DNA from: Candidatus Zixiibacteriota bacterium
GTDB lineage: Bacteria > Zixibacteria > MSB-5A5 > JAABVY01
Assembly: GCA_014730285.1 (NCBI GenBank)
Contig: WJIM01000268.1
Span: 1-5,308 of the forward strand
Direction of reading: 5' to 3'
DNA length: 5,308 bases
The position numbers and the translations under genes were made by a program. The number at the start of each line of letters is the position of its first letter. Position 1 is the first letter of the stretch. The notes under the pieces are model-generated. The model did no database searches and had not been told where the DNA came from. It saw nothing but the letters and a program-made list of their open reading frames with translations. Of the stretch, positions 1 to 5,308 are shown piece after piece.

Positions 1-25
1 ACGCCTTTCTTCTACTAAATGACGT

Positions 26-54
26 ATTTTATGCCTGTTTGTTTCAATATTCAA
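26..54 (-). promoter_or_regulatory. Sigma70-type promoter for a gene beyond the left edge
   Basis: Read on the minus strand, TTGAAT (plus 49-54) is followed after exactly 17 bases by TAAAAT (plus 26-31), giving 4/6 and 5/6 matches to the sigma70 consensus. Transcription would start near position 19 and leave the window to the left. An SD-like AAGAAAGG (plus 4-11) lies downstream and would place a start codon a few bases outside the window. The gene itself is not visible. The rest of 1-144 holds no convincing gene, and no clear terminator is seen for the Yip1-family gene ending at 145, so read-through into the next gene is possible. Confidence 0.42.
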
Positions 55-144
55 TACTGCTTATCTTTCCGAACAGCCGGGCATTTATATGAATAGACAG
101 TTCAAATGCTGAATCCTTGCATCGGTTTTATCTTTTAATTGAAA

Positions 145-873
145 TTATATTCCTGCTGATATCATCTCGGATGAAAACCTCTCCATATACGAACTCAGCA
201 TGGTAAAGAAAGTAAACACCACCAGATATAACGGGAAAAGCCAGGCGGCGGTTCGTCTCCGGCCATGCCCGTAGAGAACGGATAATCCGATTATTGTCAG
301 TATTAATGTCCAGATGGAGAAAACATTGAAAATTCCCAGCCAGTTTCCCATAAAGGTCTGGCGCATACTTTCTGTCAAAAAGACTGCCGGGCTGAACGAG
401 AAATCCGGCATCTGCAATGTCCATGAGAAAAGGGAATTCAATATTATACCCACAGCGGACGGCATGACAGCATAAGCGGTAACATTCAGAACCTGCCTGA
501 AATCGGCCTTACCGCCCAGCACAAAACTCTCGAAGAACATGTAAACCAACGCCGGCACAACCAATCCCACAAGCGCAATAATCGGAAGAAATATAAACAC
601 AAAGACTGTTGTTATAACCGTTATGGCGGCATCCAGCTCATCCTGGTCCATTCCCAAAAGCACCGATTCTTCCGTGGTATCCTCAAAGCCTGTAAAACCC
701 ACCAGCATCGATAATATCAGCACCAGTGAGAAAACGATAAAGGGAATTACCCAGACATGCCCGGATTCCACGATTGACCGGAAAGCGTTAGTGGGCGATG
801 TCAAAACCTCTACGACCTGGCGCAGGCCGGCCTTTTTGCGCGGCTCGACTATTTCGCTGTATATATCCTGCAT
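145..873 (-). CDS. YIP1 family integral membrane protein
   Basis: Complete 242-residue membrane protein resembling the bacterial branch of the Yip1 domain family. A short cytosolic N-terminus carries the usual SPTNAF..I segment (about residues 26-34). Five hydrophobic segments follow at roughly 40-60, 84-113 (long, with a break), 127-150, 178-201 and 208-228. The Yip1-like loop GGKADFRQVL..TAYAVMP (120-138) sits before the third segment, with its typical Gly-Gly-Lys, Phe and Tyr-x-x-x-Pro. An acidic loop (64-82) joins the first two segments. Eukaryotic Yip1 proteins act in vesicle traffic, but the bacterial members have no settled function, so none is assigned. AGAGG (plus 879-883) lies 5 bases before the ATG and supports this start. 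The gene has its own promoter and is separated from hppA by a terminator, so it is probably not part of an hppA operon. Family assignment is fairly sure; the biological role is unknown. Confidence 0.85.
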   Translation of the reverse strand: MQDIYSEIVEPRKKAGLRQVVEVLTSPTNAFRSIVESGHVWVIPFIVFSLVLILSMLVGFTGFEDTTEESVLLGMDQDELDAAITVITTVFVFIFLPIIALVGLVVPALVYMFFESFVLGGKADFRQVLNVTAYAVMPSAVGIILNSLFSWTLQMPDFSFSPAVFLTESMRQTFMGNWLGIFNVFSIWTLILTIIGLSVLYGHGRRRTAAWLFPLYLVVFTFFTMLSSYMERFSSEMISAGI

Positions 874-893
874 ATTAGCCTCTAAAATAAAAT

Positions 894-922
894 CAGATAG
901 GAAAAATGTGGCATAATGTCAA
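894..922 (-). promoter_or_regulatory. Sigma70-type promoter of the YIP1-family gene
   Basis: On the minus strand a perfect TTGACA (plus 917-922) is followed after 17 bases by TATCTG (plus 894-899), which matches the first three -10 positions only. Transcription would begin near 887, leaving a leader of about 14 bases that includes the SD AGAGG. It lies between the hppA terminator and the start codon at 873, as expected for a separately transcribed gene. Confidence 0.55.
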
Positions 923-954
923 TCAAAATGTTTTGCTTTAAATCATAAACGATA

Positions 955-984
955 CAAAAAAGGCCATCCTTACGGATGGCCTTT
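955..984 (-). terminator. Intrinsic terminator of hppA
   Basis: Perfect 11-bp inverted repeat, AAAGGCCATCC at 959-969 and its complement at 974-984, with a 4-base loop. On the minus strand the GC-rich stem runs directly into six T residues (plus 956-961), the classic Rho-independent layout. It begins 19 bases after the hppA stop codon. On the plus strand the stem is followed only by TTTAAAC, so its main direction is minus. Confidence 0.9.
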
Positions 985-1003
985 AAACTATTATAATATT
1001 ATT

Positions 1004-3055
1004 TTATATCTTTGTAAAGACACCTGCTCCGGCCAAAACCAGCGAAACCATAGCCATAAGCTTAATCAGAATGTTCATAGAAGGACCGGAAGTATCCTTA
1101 AACGGATCGCCCACCGTGTCGCCTACGACAGCGGCCTTATGGGCTTCCGAGCCTTTGCCGCCGAGGTTTCCTTCTTCGATATGCTTCTTGGCGTTATCCC
1201 ATGCACCGCCGCCGTTGGACATCATAAGTGCCATAAGCACGCCTGTCAGGGTTGCTCCCGCCAGAAGACCGCCCAGCGCGGCCGCGCCCAGGACAAGGCC
1301 TACGACTACAGGAACGATAACCGCCAAAAGGCCGGGAATAATCATTTCCTGCAAAGCGCCGGTAGTGGCAATCGAAACGCAGCGTGCCGAATCCGGTTTG
1401 GCCTTGCCTTCCATGAGCCCCTTGATTTCCTTGAACTGGCGGCGCACCTCGTGCACCATCTTGAAGGCCGCACGTCCGACCGCAGTCATTGTCAGGGAGG
1501 CGATCAGAAACGGCAGGATACCGCCTATAAAGAGCCCCACGATAACATCAATGCTCATCAGGTTGATTATGCTGAAATCCTCGACTGTGTGATGATCGAC
1601 CGCTGACGTATAGGCGGAGAAAAGGGCCAGAGCGGTCAATGCCGCCGAGCCGATAGCGAAGCCTTTTCCGATGGCGGCCGTTGTATTTCCAAGAGCGTCC
1701 AGACGATCGGTGATGGCGCGAATGTTTTCACCCAGACCGGCCATCTCGGTAATACCGCCGGCATTATCGGCCACCGGACCATAGGCGTCGACCGACATTG
1801 TCACACCGATAGTGGCAAGCATACCGACAGCGGCAATGCCAATACCATAAAGATCGGCCATAGTATAACCGATATAAACCGCAATACAGATAACCACTAA
1901 CGGCAGAGCCACCGATTCCATTCCAACCGCAAGACCGGTGATGATATTGGTTCCTGGACCTGTTTCCGAGGCACGCGCGATCTTTCTGATCGGGCCTGCG
2001 GCTGTATAGTATTCGGTCAATAAGCCGAGTGTAATGCCGCAGAAATTACCTGTTAAAACGGCCCAGAATATTTTGGTACTCAAGCCCAGTTGATTTACGA
2101 TTATGTAGGTCGCAATCAGCATGACTATTGCGCCCACGTAGGTAACGATCCTGAGAGTTGCCGCAGGATTCATTTTGGAGAACATTCTTACCGAAAGAAC
2201 ACCCAGCATGGAGGCCACGATACCGGCCATCACAACCAGAATCGGAAGAACCATCAGGCCTGTTCTTACATCTTCAGTCGCGGTTCCTTCTGCGCCGAGC
2301 GATGTAAGAACGCCAATGGCTGCGGTTGCACCAAGAACGATCGTTGCGATAACCGAACCTACATACGACTCGAAAAGATCTGCTCCCATACCGGCAACAT
2401 CACCAACATTATCGCCGACATTATCGGCAATAACCGCCGGATTACGAGGATCATCCTCGGGTATACCGGCTTCTACCTTACCCACCAGGTCAGCTCCTAC
2501 GTCTGCTGCCTTGGTAAAGATTCCGCCGCCGACACGGGCAAACAGTGCAATTGAGGATGCGCCCATTCCGAATCCGGTGATTGTGTTTATGGTTTCAACT
2601 TTGCCGAAGAAGTAAAAGAAGATACCCAGCCCCAGAAGGCCGAGGGCAGCCACCGACATACCCATAACCGCTCCTCCCGAAAAAGCTATGGTCAGGGCGG
2701 AGGCCTGTCCTTTTTCCGCGGCTGCATTGGCTGTTCTGACATTAGCCAGAGTAGCCGAATTCATACCGAAATAACCGGCAGTCATTGAAAGAAAGGCGCC
2801 GCATACAAATGCTATAGATGTATTCCAGGATTCATCGACAAATAATCCCAGAAGTGCGGCCACTATGATAATGAAGATCAGGAGTATGGAATACTCTCTC
2901 TTCAGGAAGACCATAGCGCCTTTATGGATTGTATTCGCGAGGTCCTTGAGCTTGTCTCCACCCGGATTCTGAGCTCTGATCCAGAGAATCAGGAGGAGTG
3001 CAAAAACAAGACCGGCCAATCCGAAAAGTGCGGCGTAAATGCCTAAGCTGTCCAT
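1004..3055 (-). CDS. hppA: K+-dependent membrane-bound ion-pumping pyrophosphatase
   Basis: Complete 683-residue membrane pyrophosphatase, within the family's normal length. It hydrolyses PPi to two phosphates and drives Na+ and/or H+ across the cytoplasmic membrane. All signature blocks are intact: FTKAADVGADLVGKVE (180-195), the Asp/Asn-rich PPi and Mg2+ site DNVGDNVGD (211-219), DAYGPVADNAGG (423-434), SNGGGAWDNAKK (613-624) and GDTVGDPFKDTSGPS (645-659). Many hydrophobic segments fit the family's 16-helix fold. Ala460 and Gly463, in GNTTAAIGKG, are the residues of the K+-dependent class; K+-independent enzymes have Lys and Thr there. Asp226 and Glu229 in ADLFES place the gate glutamate where known Na+ pumps have it, but some H+ and dual Na+,H+ pumps share it, so the ion is not settled. 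AAGGGG (plus 3063-3068) lies 7 bases before the ATG. A strong terminator follows and no partner gene is adjacent, so the gene appears monocistronic. Confidence 0.97.
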   Translation of the reverse strand: MDSLGIYAALFGLAGLVFALLLILWIRAQNPGGDKLKDLANTIHKGAMVFLKREYSILLIFIIIVAALLGLFVDESWNTSIAFVCGAFLSMTAGYFGMNSATLANVRTANAAAEKGQASALTIAFSGGAVMGMSVAALGLLGLGIFFYFFGKVETINTITGFGMGASSIALFARVGGGIFTKAADVGADLVGKVEAGIPEDDPRNPAVIADNVGDNVGDVAGMGADLFESYVGSVIATIVLGATAAIGVLTSLGAEGTATEDVRTGLMVLPILVVMAGIVASMLGVLSVRMFSKMNPAATLRIVTYVGAIVMLIATYIIVNQLGLSTKIFWAVLTGNFCGITLGLLTEYYTAAGPIRKIARASETGPGTNIITGLAVGMESVALPLVVICIAVYIGYTMADLYGIGIAAVGMLATIGVTMSVDAYGPVADNAGGITEMAGLGENIRAITDRLDALGNTTAAIGKGFAIGSAALTALALFSAYTSAVDHHTVEDFSIINLMSIDVIVGLFIGGILPFLIASLTMTAVGRAAFKMVHEVRRQFKEIKGLMEGKAKPDSARCVSIATTGALQEMIIPGLLAVIVPVVVGLVLGAAALGGLLAGATLTGVLMALMMSNGGGAWDNAKKHIEEGNLGGKGSEAHKAAVVGDTVGDPFKDTSGPSMNILIKLMAMVSLVLAGAGVFTKI

Positions 3056-3071
3056 GTGCGTTCCCCTTCGT

Positions 3072-3092
3072 GTGAATTAATTCACTTGAATT
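3072..3092. promoter_or_regulatory. Operator-like palindrome with third half-site in hppA leader
   Basis: GTGAATTAATTCAC (3072-3085) is a perfect 14-bp palindrome. A further TGAATT at 3087-3092 repeats the half-site, so AATTCA at 3079-3084 can pair as an inverted repeat with either neighbour. The cluster lies only 4 bases upstream of the hppA SD and downstream of any likely -10 element. This is a position where a bound regulator could block elongation or initiation. No known regulator site is recognised, and an AT-rich palindrome of this size can arise by chance. Confidence 0.35.
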
Positions 3093-3094
3093 TA

Positions 3095-3121
3095 AACCGG
3101 CCTATTTATTATAGGCCGGTT
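3095..3121 (-). terminator. Hairpin after the lipoprotein gene, possible terminator
   Basis: Perfect 11-bp inverted repeat (AACCGGCCTAT at 3095-3105 and its complement at 3111-3121) with a 5-base loop. It begins 39 bases past the lipoprotein stop codon. On the minus strand the stem ends in TT and continues TAAATTC, so the U-tract is weak and interrupted, and no gene converges from the plus side. It probably terminates or stabilises the lipoprotein mRNA. It also lies in the space where the hppA promoter must be. Confidence 0.5.
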
Positions 3122-3147
3122 ATGGTTGAACTACTTCTTATTTCCAA
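3108..3147 (-). promoter_or_regulatory. Weak candidate hppA promoter overlapping the hairpin
   Basis: Two alternatives are visible on the minus strand. One is TTGGAA (plus 3142-3147), then 17 bases, then CATAAC (plus 3119-3124), with 4/6 matches in each hexamer. The other is a perfect TATAAT (plus 3108-3113) lying inside the hairpin, with no recognisable -35 at the right distance. Either would start transcription within or just after the hairpin, giving a leader of roughly 45-60 bases. hppA could instead be read through from the lipoprotein promoter. Confidence 0.25.
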
Positions 3148-3160
3148 GATAATAAATTAA

Positions 3161-4213
3161 CTAATTTTCTCTATCTGTTCTCGTCACCTCGATAGTGGGA
3201 AGTTCGATATATCGATTACCCATCTGAATAAGGGTATGTGCCTTGCTTATCTTTCTATCACTAGGACCTGCGAGGAACGGCAGATTTCGCGATAAAAGCA
3301 CGAGAGGAAATGGGTTCCTCTCATCCGGATCGGGATAAGGCTCCAGAGTGATCATTACCATCGAAGCCGTATCGCCTCTCTCCCCCACGAGTACCAAAGG
3401 GAAATTATTGCGAATCCATGACGGCGCCCCATTGCTGATTAGAAAATCCTCACCTGGAAGCAAGGGGGCATACTGGTCTTCAATATATGGATTGCTTAAG
3501 TCTCTGAAATTAGGATTTCTGAATTTACCGGTTGAGAGAGGACGTTCCCATCCCTGCACGAAGACCCATCCTTCATAGATGATATTTGCGTCCTGCGGAA
3601 GAGTGGGAATCACAAGACCGGGTGAAAGCGCGCTGTAGTTAAAGCCTCCCGCTTCAACTCCGGCAAACCAGATGCCGGATATCTCCAGGGCTGCGGAATC
3701 TTCGGCATCCAAATTATAATCCGACAAACTGCTGAGAACATAGGTTCCGGTAACCTCGGCAAAGCTATCATCGAATTCCATTCTTAAGATCGGGAAATCC
3801 TCTACTAGCGGTCCAGCCATGACATAACTCAGCGAGGGTTCCCGGTCATCCTCAGGATAGGGCTCGAATGTAACAAACATCAAATTATAATCATTTGTGG
3901 TCTTACCCTGCGGAAGATCGAAAACATCGGATCTGCTAAATCCGAAAAGATTTTGAAATTCATACGCTTCATTATCCCAGAAAAACTTGCTCAGACTGGT
4001 GAGAGTGGTTTCGTCAAGCGTATCCACCACCCACAGTTCGTAAACCAGGCTGTCCTCCTCCGTCAGCGTGGGCAAACCCGCGGGCGCGAGTTTAAGTGCA
4101 GTGTTGTCAAGCGCTTGAGGACCATTGCCATCGTCATCATCACATGCCAAAAACAGAAAGCAGGCTCCAAACGCTAATGAAATCAACGCAGTAATTAAAG
4201 AATTCTTAAACAT
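3161..4213 (-). CDS. Lipoprotein with two RskA-like anti-sigma-type repeats
   Basis: A 350-residue predicted lipoprotein. Residues 1-23 form a signal peptide (KN, then a hydrophobic core) ending FLFLAC, with Cys24 followed by four Asp. The -3 residue is Phe instead of the usual Leu, so the lipobox is slightly atypical. The mature part holds two divergent copies of one module, about 58-136 and 213-313. Each opens with YE-x-W-V and closes with a VTFEPYP or ITLEPYP strand, a D-E-R-x-P turn and a final VMAG- or VLLS-type strand. This resembles the extracytoplasmic domain of RskA-family anti-sigma factors (YQLWLV...T.EP..GSP.P). A linker (147-185) with SGIWF joins them. There is no cytosolic sigma-binding domain, so activity as an anti-sigma factor is not implied. 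GGGAGG lies 7 bases before this ATG. An in-frame ATG at 4264 is unlikely because it falls between the promoter's -35 and -10 elements. Function is unknown; the similarity is from pattern recognition. Confidence 0.8.
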   Translation of the reverse strand: MFKNSLITALISLAFGACFLFLACDDDDGNGPQALDNTALKLAPAGLPTLTEEDSLVYELWVVDTLDETTLTSLSKFFWDNEAYEFQNLFGFSRSDVFDLPQGKTTNDYNLMFVTFEPYPEDDREPSLSYVMAGPLVEDFPILRMEFDDSFAEVTGTYVLSSLSDYNLDAEDSAALEISGIWFAGVEAGGFNYSALSPGLVIPTLPQDANIIYEGWVFVQGWERPLSTGKFRNPNFRDLSNPYIEDQYAPLLPGEDFLISNGAPSWIRNNFPLVLVGERGDTASMVMITLEPYPDPDERNPFPLVLLSRNLPFLAGPSDRKISKAHTLIQMGNRYIELPTIEVTRTDREN

Positions 4214-4251
4214 AAACTTCCCTCCCGAAGCGATCAAAATATTAAAGTGCA

Positions 4252-4280
4252 AAATTAAGTTCAAGTTATAGATGTGTCAA
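4252..4280 (-). promoter_or_regulatory. Sigma70-type promoter of the lipoprotein gene
   Basis: On the minus strand a perfect TTGACA (plus 4275-4280) is followed after exactly 17 bases by TAATTT (plus 4252-4257), which keeps the key first, second and last -10 positions. Transcription would start near 4245, giving a leader of about 32 bases containing the strong SD GGGAGG (plus 4221-4226). This fixes the lipoprotein start at 4213. Confidence 0.6.
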
Positions 4281-4384
4281 GTGAAAAAATGTTCAAACTA
4301 AAGGCTTTATAGACCCGGTTTTATGCCTTCCAGTATTAAAGCAAGGTATATACATCAGCCGATAAATAAAATGTATGTAATTTG

Positions 4385-4400
4385 CGATTCGAATGAATCG
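4385..4400. promoter_or_regulatory. Short inverted repeat in the divergent intergenic region
   Basis: CGATTC, a 4-base GAAT spacer, then GAATCG: a perfect 6-bp inverted repeat about 100 bases upstream of the acidic-protein start. It could be a regulator site or a small RNA hairpin, but at this size chance is a fair explanation. No clear plus-strand sigma70 promoter was found anywhere in 4265-4499. Confidence 0.2.
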
Positions 4401-4457
4401 TGGAAGCAAAGCACCAGAATTTGCGGAAACGCCGATTCAGCACAATCATCGATTTTA

Positions 4458-4480
4458 GGCTCAATATACAGATTTGAGCC
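4458..4480 (+). promoter_or_regulatory. Hairpin just upstream of the acidic-protein RBS
   Basis: GGCTCAA (4458-4464) and TTGAGCC (4474-4480) form a perfect 7-bp stem with a 9-base loop, ending 7 bases before the GAGGG ribosome binding site. As RNA it could influence ribosome access or mRNA stability. No known riboswitch or leader is recognised, and there is no U-tract, so it is not a terminator. Confidence 0.3.
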
Positions 4481-4487
4481 GGAAATA

Positions 4488-4492
4488 GAGGG
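4488..4492 (+). promoter_or_regulatory. Ribosome binding site that decides the start at 4500
   Basis: GAGGG is separated by 7 bases from the ATG at 4500. The reading frame stays open upstream to 4302, with further in-frame ATGs at 4323 and 4371, but neither has a purine-rich SD at a suitable distance. This site is the main reason for choosing 4500. Confidence 0.6.
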
Positions 4493-4499
4493 TTTTATC

Positions 4500-5308
4500 A
4501 TGGCGGATCAAAAGGCTGATAAAATAAAAGCAAAAGATCTTGAAGAAAACAGCGCTGAAAGCCCTTCCAAAGAGAAGGAAGAAAAGAACGATCTTGCTGA
4601 TTATCAAGGACTTAACACCAAAGAGCAGGAGCCGGACAATGAATTGGGTATCGAGGAAGACCTGATTCCAACCGAATCCGATCCTTTTGACGATTTCGAC
4701 ACATCCGACGACTTTGAATATGATAATAATGATGAAACCGAGCTTGAAACAACCGAGGTCTCCGATGCGATTGAGCCGCAGGACCCCACAGAACCGGAAC
4801 TTGATCTCTCCAAAAATGAAAAAACAGAGATCGAGGAACAGATTCCGACCGAACCGGATGCAAAGGATTTATCATCGACCGATGAACTCTATGCTATGCC
4901 GGATGAAACCGTCTCCAGCAGCGAACGGGATGAATTGATTTCCAATTTGCAGAAAAAAATCCCTAATATCATGAAACAGAAGCAGGATATAGAAGCTCCC
5001 CTCAAAACCTCGGTAGACGATAAACCCTCGAAGGACGAGCTGAAAAGAGCGTGGAAAAATCAGACTCAGAAGGAAATCACGGAGCCAAAACCAAAGCCCG
5101 AGCCCGAAACGGAGATACTTCCGATTCCTCCCCCTTCGAATCAGGAAAGCTTTAACGAATCGGTGGCCGAGTTCAACGGCTCGCGAGTGTATCTCCCCTC
5201 TACCATGAAAGTAAAGTCCGGGGATGAAATAATCGTAAGGGGAAGGAGATTCCGCGCCAAAAAGAAATCATTCGATAAAAGAGGACCGCTAATGATGGCG
5301 GCGCTGGG
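4500..5308 (+). CDS. Acidic low-complexity protein, probable membrane protein, 3' partial
   Basis: The open frame runs off the right edge after 269 full codons, so the C-terminus is missing. No family is recognised. Residues 1-140 are dominated by Glu, Asp, Lys, Ser and Thr, with runs such as DPFDDFDTSDDFEYDNNDE (61-79), and are probably disordered. IEEDLIPTESD (51-61) and IEEQIPTEPD (111-120) are an imperfect internal repeat. Residues 141-190 are more mixed and may be helical. A Pro-rich hinge follows (EPKPKPEPE, then ILPIPPP, about 195-212), then a basic, probably beta-rich module (228-256: RVYLPSTMKV, GDEIIVRGRRFRAKKK). The last residues, GPLMMAAL, directly after a Lys/Arg cluster, look like the start of a membrane helix. 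There is no N-terminal signal peptide, so by the positive-inside rule the acidic part would be cytosolic. It is divergent from the lipoprotein gene across 286 bp. The frame is confident; start and function are not. Confidence 0.75.
   Translation, partial: MADQKADKIKAKDLEENSAESPSKEKEEKNDLADYQGLNTKEQEPDNELGIEEDLIPTESDPFDDFDTSDDFEYDNNDETELETTEVSDAIEPQDPTEPELDLSKNEKTEIEEQIPTEPDAKDLSSTDELYAMPDETVSSSERDELISNLQKKIPNIMKQKQDIEAPLKTSVDDKPSKDELKRAWKNQTQKEITEPKPKPEPETEILPIPPPSNQESFNESVAEFNGSRVYLPSTMKVKSGDEIIVRGRRFRAKKKSFDKRGPLMMAAL

Noticed and set aside
128..424. 98-codon minus-strand frame overlapping the end of the YIP1-family gene
   Set aside because: It overlaps the membrane protein in another frame and shows no domain. 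The Yip1-like pattern in the other frame is clear.
623..916. 97-codon plus-strand frame across the start of the YIP1-family gene
   Set aside because: Antisense shadow of a well-supported gene, spanning its RBS and promoter, with no protein family features.
1071..1592. 173-codon plus-strand open frame antisense to hppA
   Set aside because: It lies wholly inside the pyrophosphatase gene, encodes no recognisable domain, and is explained by the codon bias of the true minus-strand gene. The same applies to frames at 1139-1606, 2090-2554 and 2175-2615.
3161..4213. Lipoprotein as a working anti-sigma factor
   Set aside because: No cytosolic or zinc-binding sigma-interacting domain is present and no sigma factor gene is in the window. 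Only similarity to the extracytoplasmic module can be supported.
4214..4264. 17-residue N-terminal extension of the lipoprotein from the ATG at 4264
   Set aside because: That ATG lies upstream of the predicted transcription start, between the -35 and -10 elements, and has no SD. The ATG at 4213 has a strong SD and gives a normal signal peptide.
4343..4376. TATACAT / ATGTAT inverted repeat and AT-rich stretch as a plus-strand promoter
   Set aside because: Arms match over only 6 bases with a long spacer, and no -35 hexamer lies at a suitable distance from the TATATA or TATGTA candidates.
4604..4875. Ser-rich and other minus-strand frames opposite the acidic protein
   Set aside because: Poly-Ser and Arg/His-rich products are what the reverse complement of Glu/Asp/Lys-rich codons gives. 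The plus-strand frame is longer, has an RBS and continues past the window. The plus frame at 4687-4938 is likewise out of frame with it.
1..5308. CRISPR array, insertion sequence, tRNA or rRNA, toxin-antitoxin or defence system
   Set aside because: No repeated spacer pattern, transposase, terminal inverted repeats, cloverleaf or paired small genes were seen; the gene content looks like routine envelope and energy functions.

Overview
The window reads as ordinary chromosomal DNA of a Gram-negative bacterium with moderate GC content. It holds four protein genes, three on the minus strand and one on the plus strand that runs off the right edge. A lipoprotein with an Asp-rich stretch after its Cys, a K+-dependent membrane pyrophosphatase and a bacterial Yip1-type membrane protein together would fit an environmental lineage near the FCB superphylum (Zixibacteria or Marinimicrobia-like). 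That placement is a low-confidence inference, because no rRNA or other phylogenetic marker is present.

Layout from left to right. Positions 1-144 hold no gene but carry a good minus-strand promoter (26-54) and an SD-like sequence, predicting a gene that begins just beyond the left edge. A five-helix Yip1-family membrane protein follows (145-873, minus) with its own promoter (894-922). A strong intrinsic terminator (955-984) closes the next gene, hppA (1004-3055, minus), a complete K+-dependent ion-pumping pyrophosphatase. The 105-bp gap upstream of hppA is dense with symmetry: a 14-bp perfect palindrome with a third half-site, then an 11-bp-stem hairpin. Next comes a lipoprotein gene (3161-4213, minus) with two divergent copies of a domain resembling the extracytoplasmic part of RskA-type anti-sigma factors. 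Across a 286-bp divergent intergenic region lies the start of an acidic, low-complexity protein (4500 to beyond 5308, plus), which appears to be entering a membrane segment where the window ends.

The genes do not look like one operon. At least two of the three minus-strand genes have their own TTGACA-N17 promoter, and hppA has its own terminator. No mobile element, CRISPR array, tRNA or rRNA was seen. Only hppA has a well-understood role: conserving the energy of PPi as a Na+ and/or H+ gradient. I found no evidence for a new multi-gene system. The least explained items are the RskA-repeat lipoprotein, the partial acidic membrane protein, and the operator-like sequence in front of hppA.
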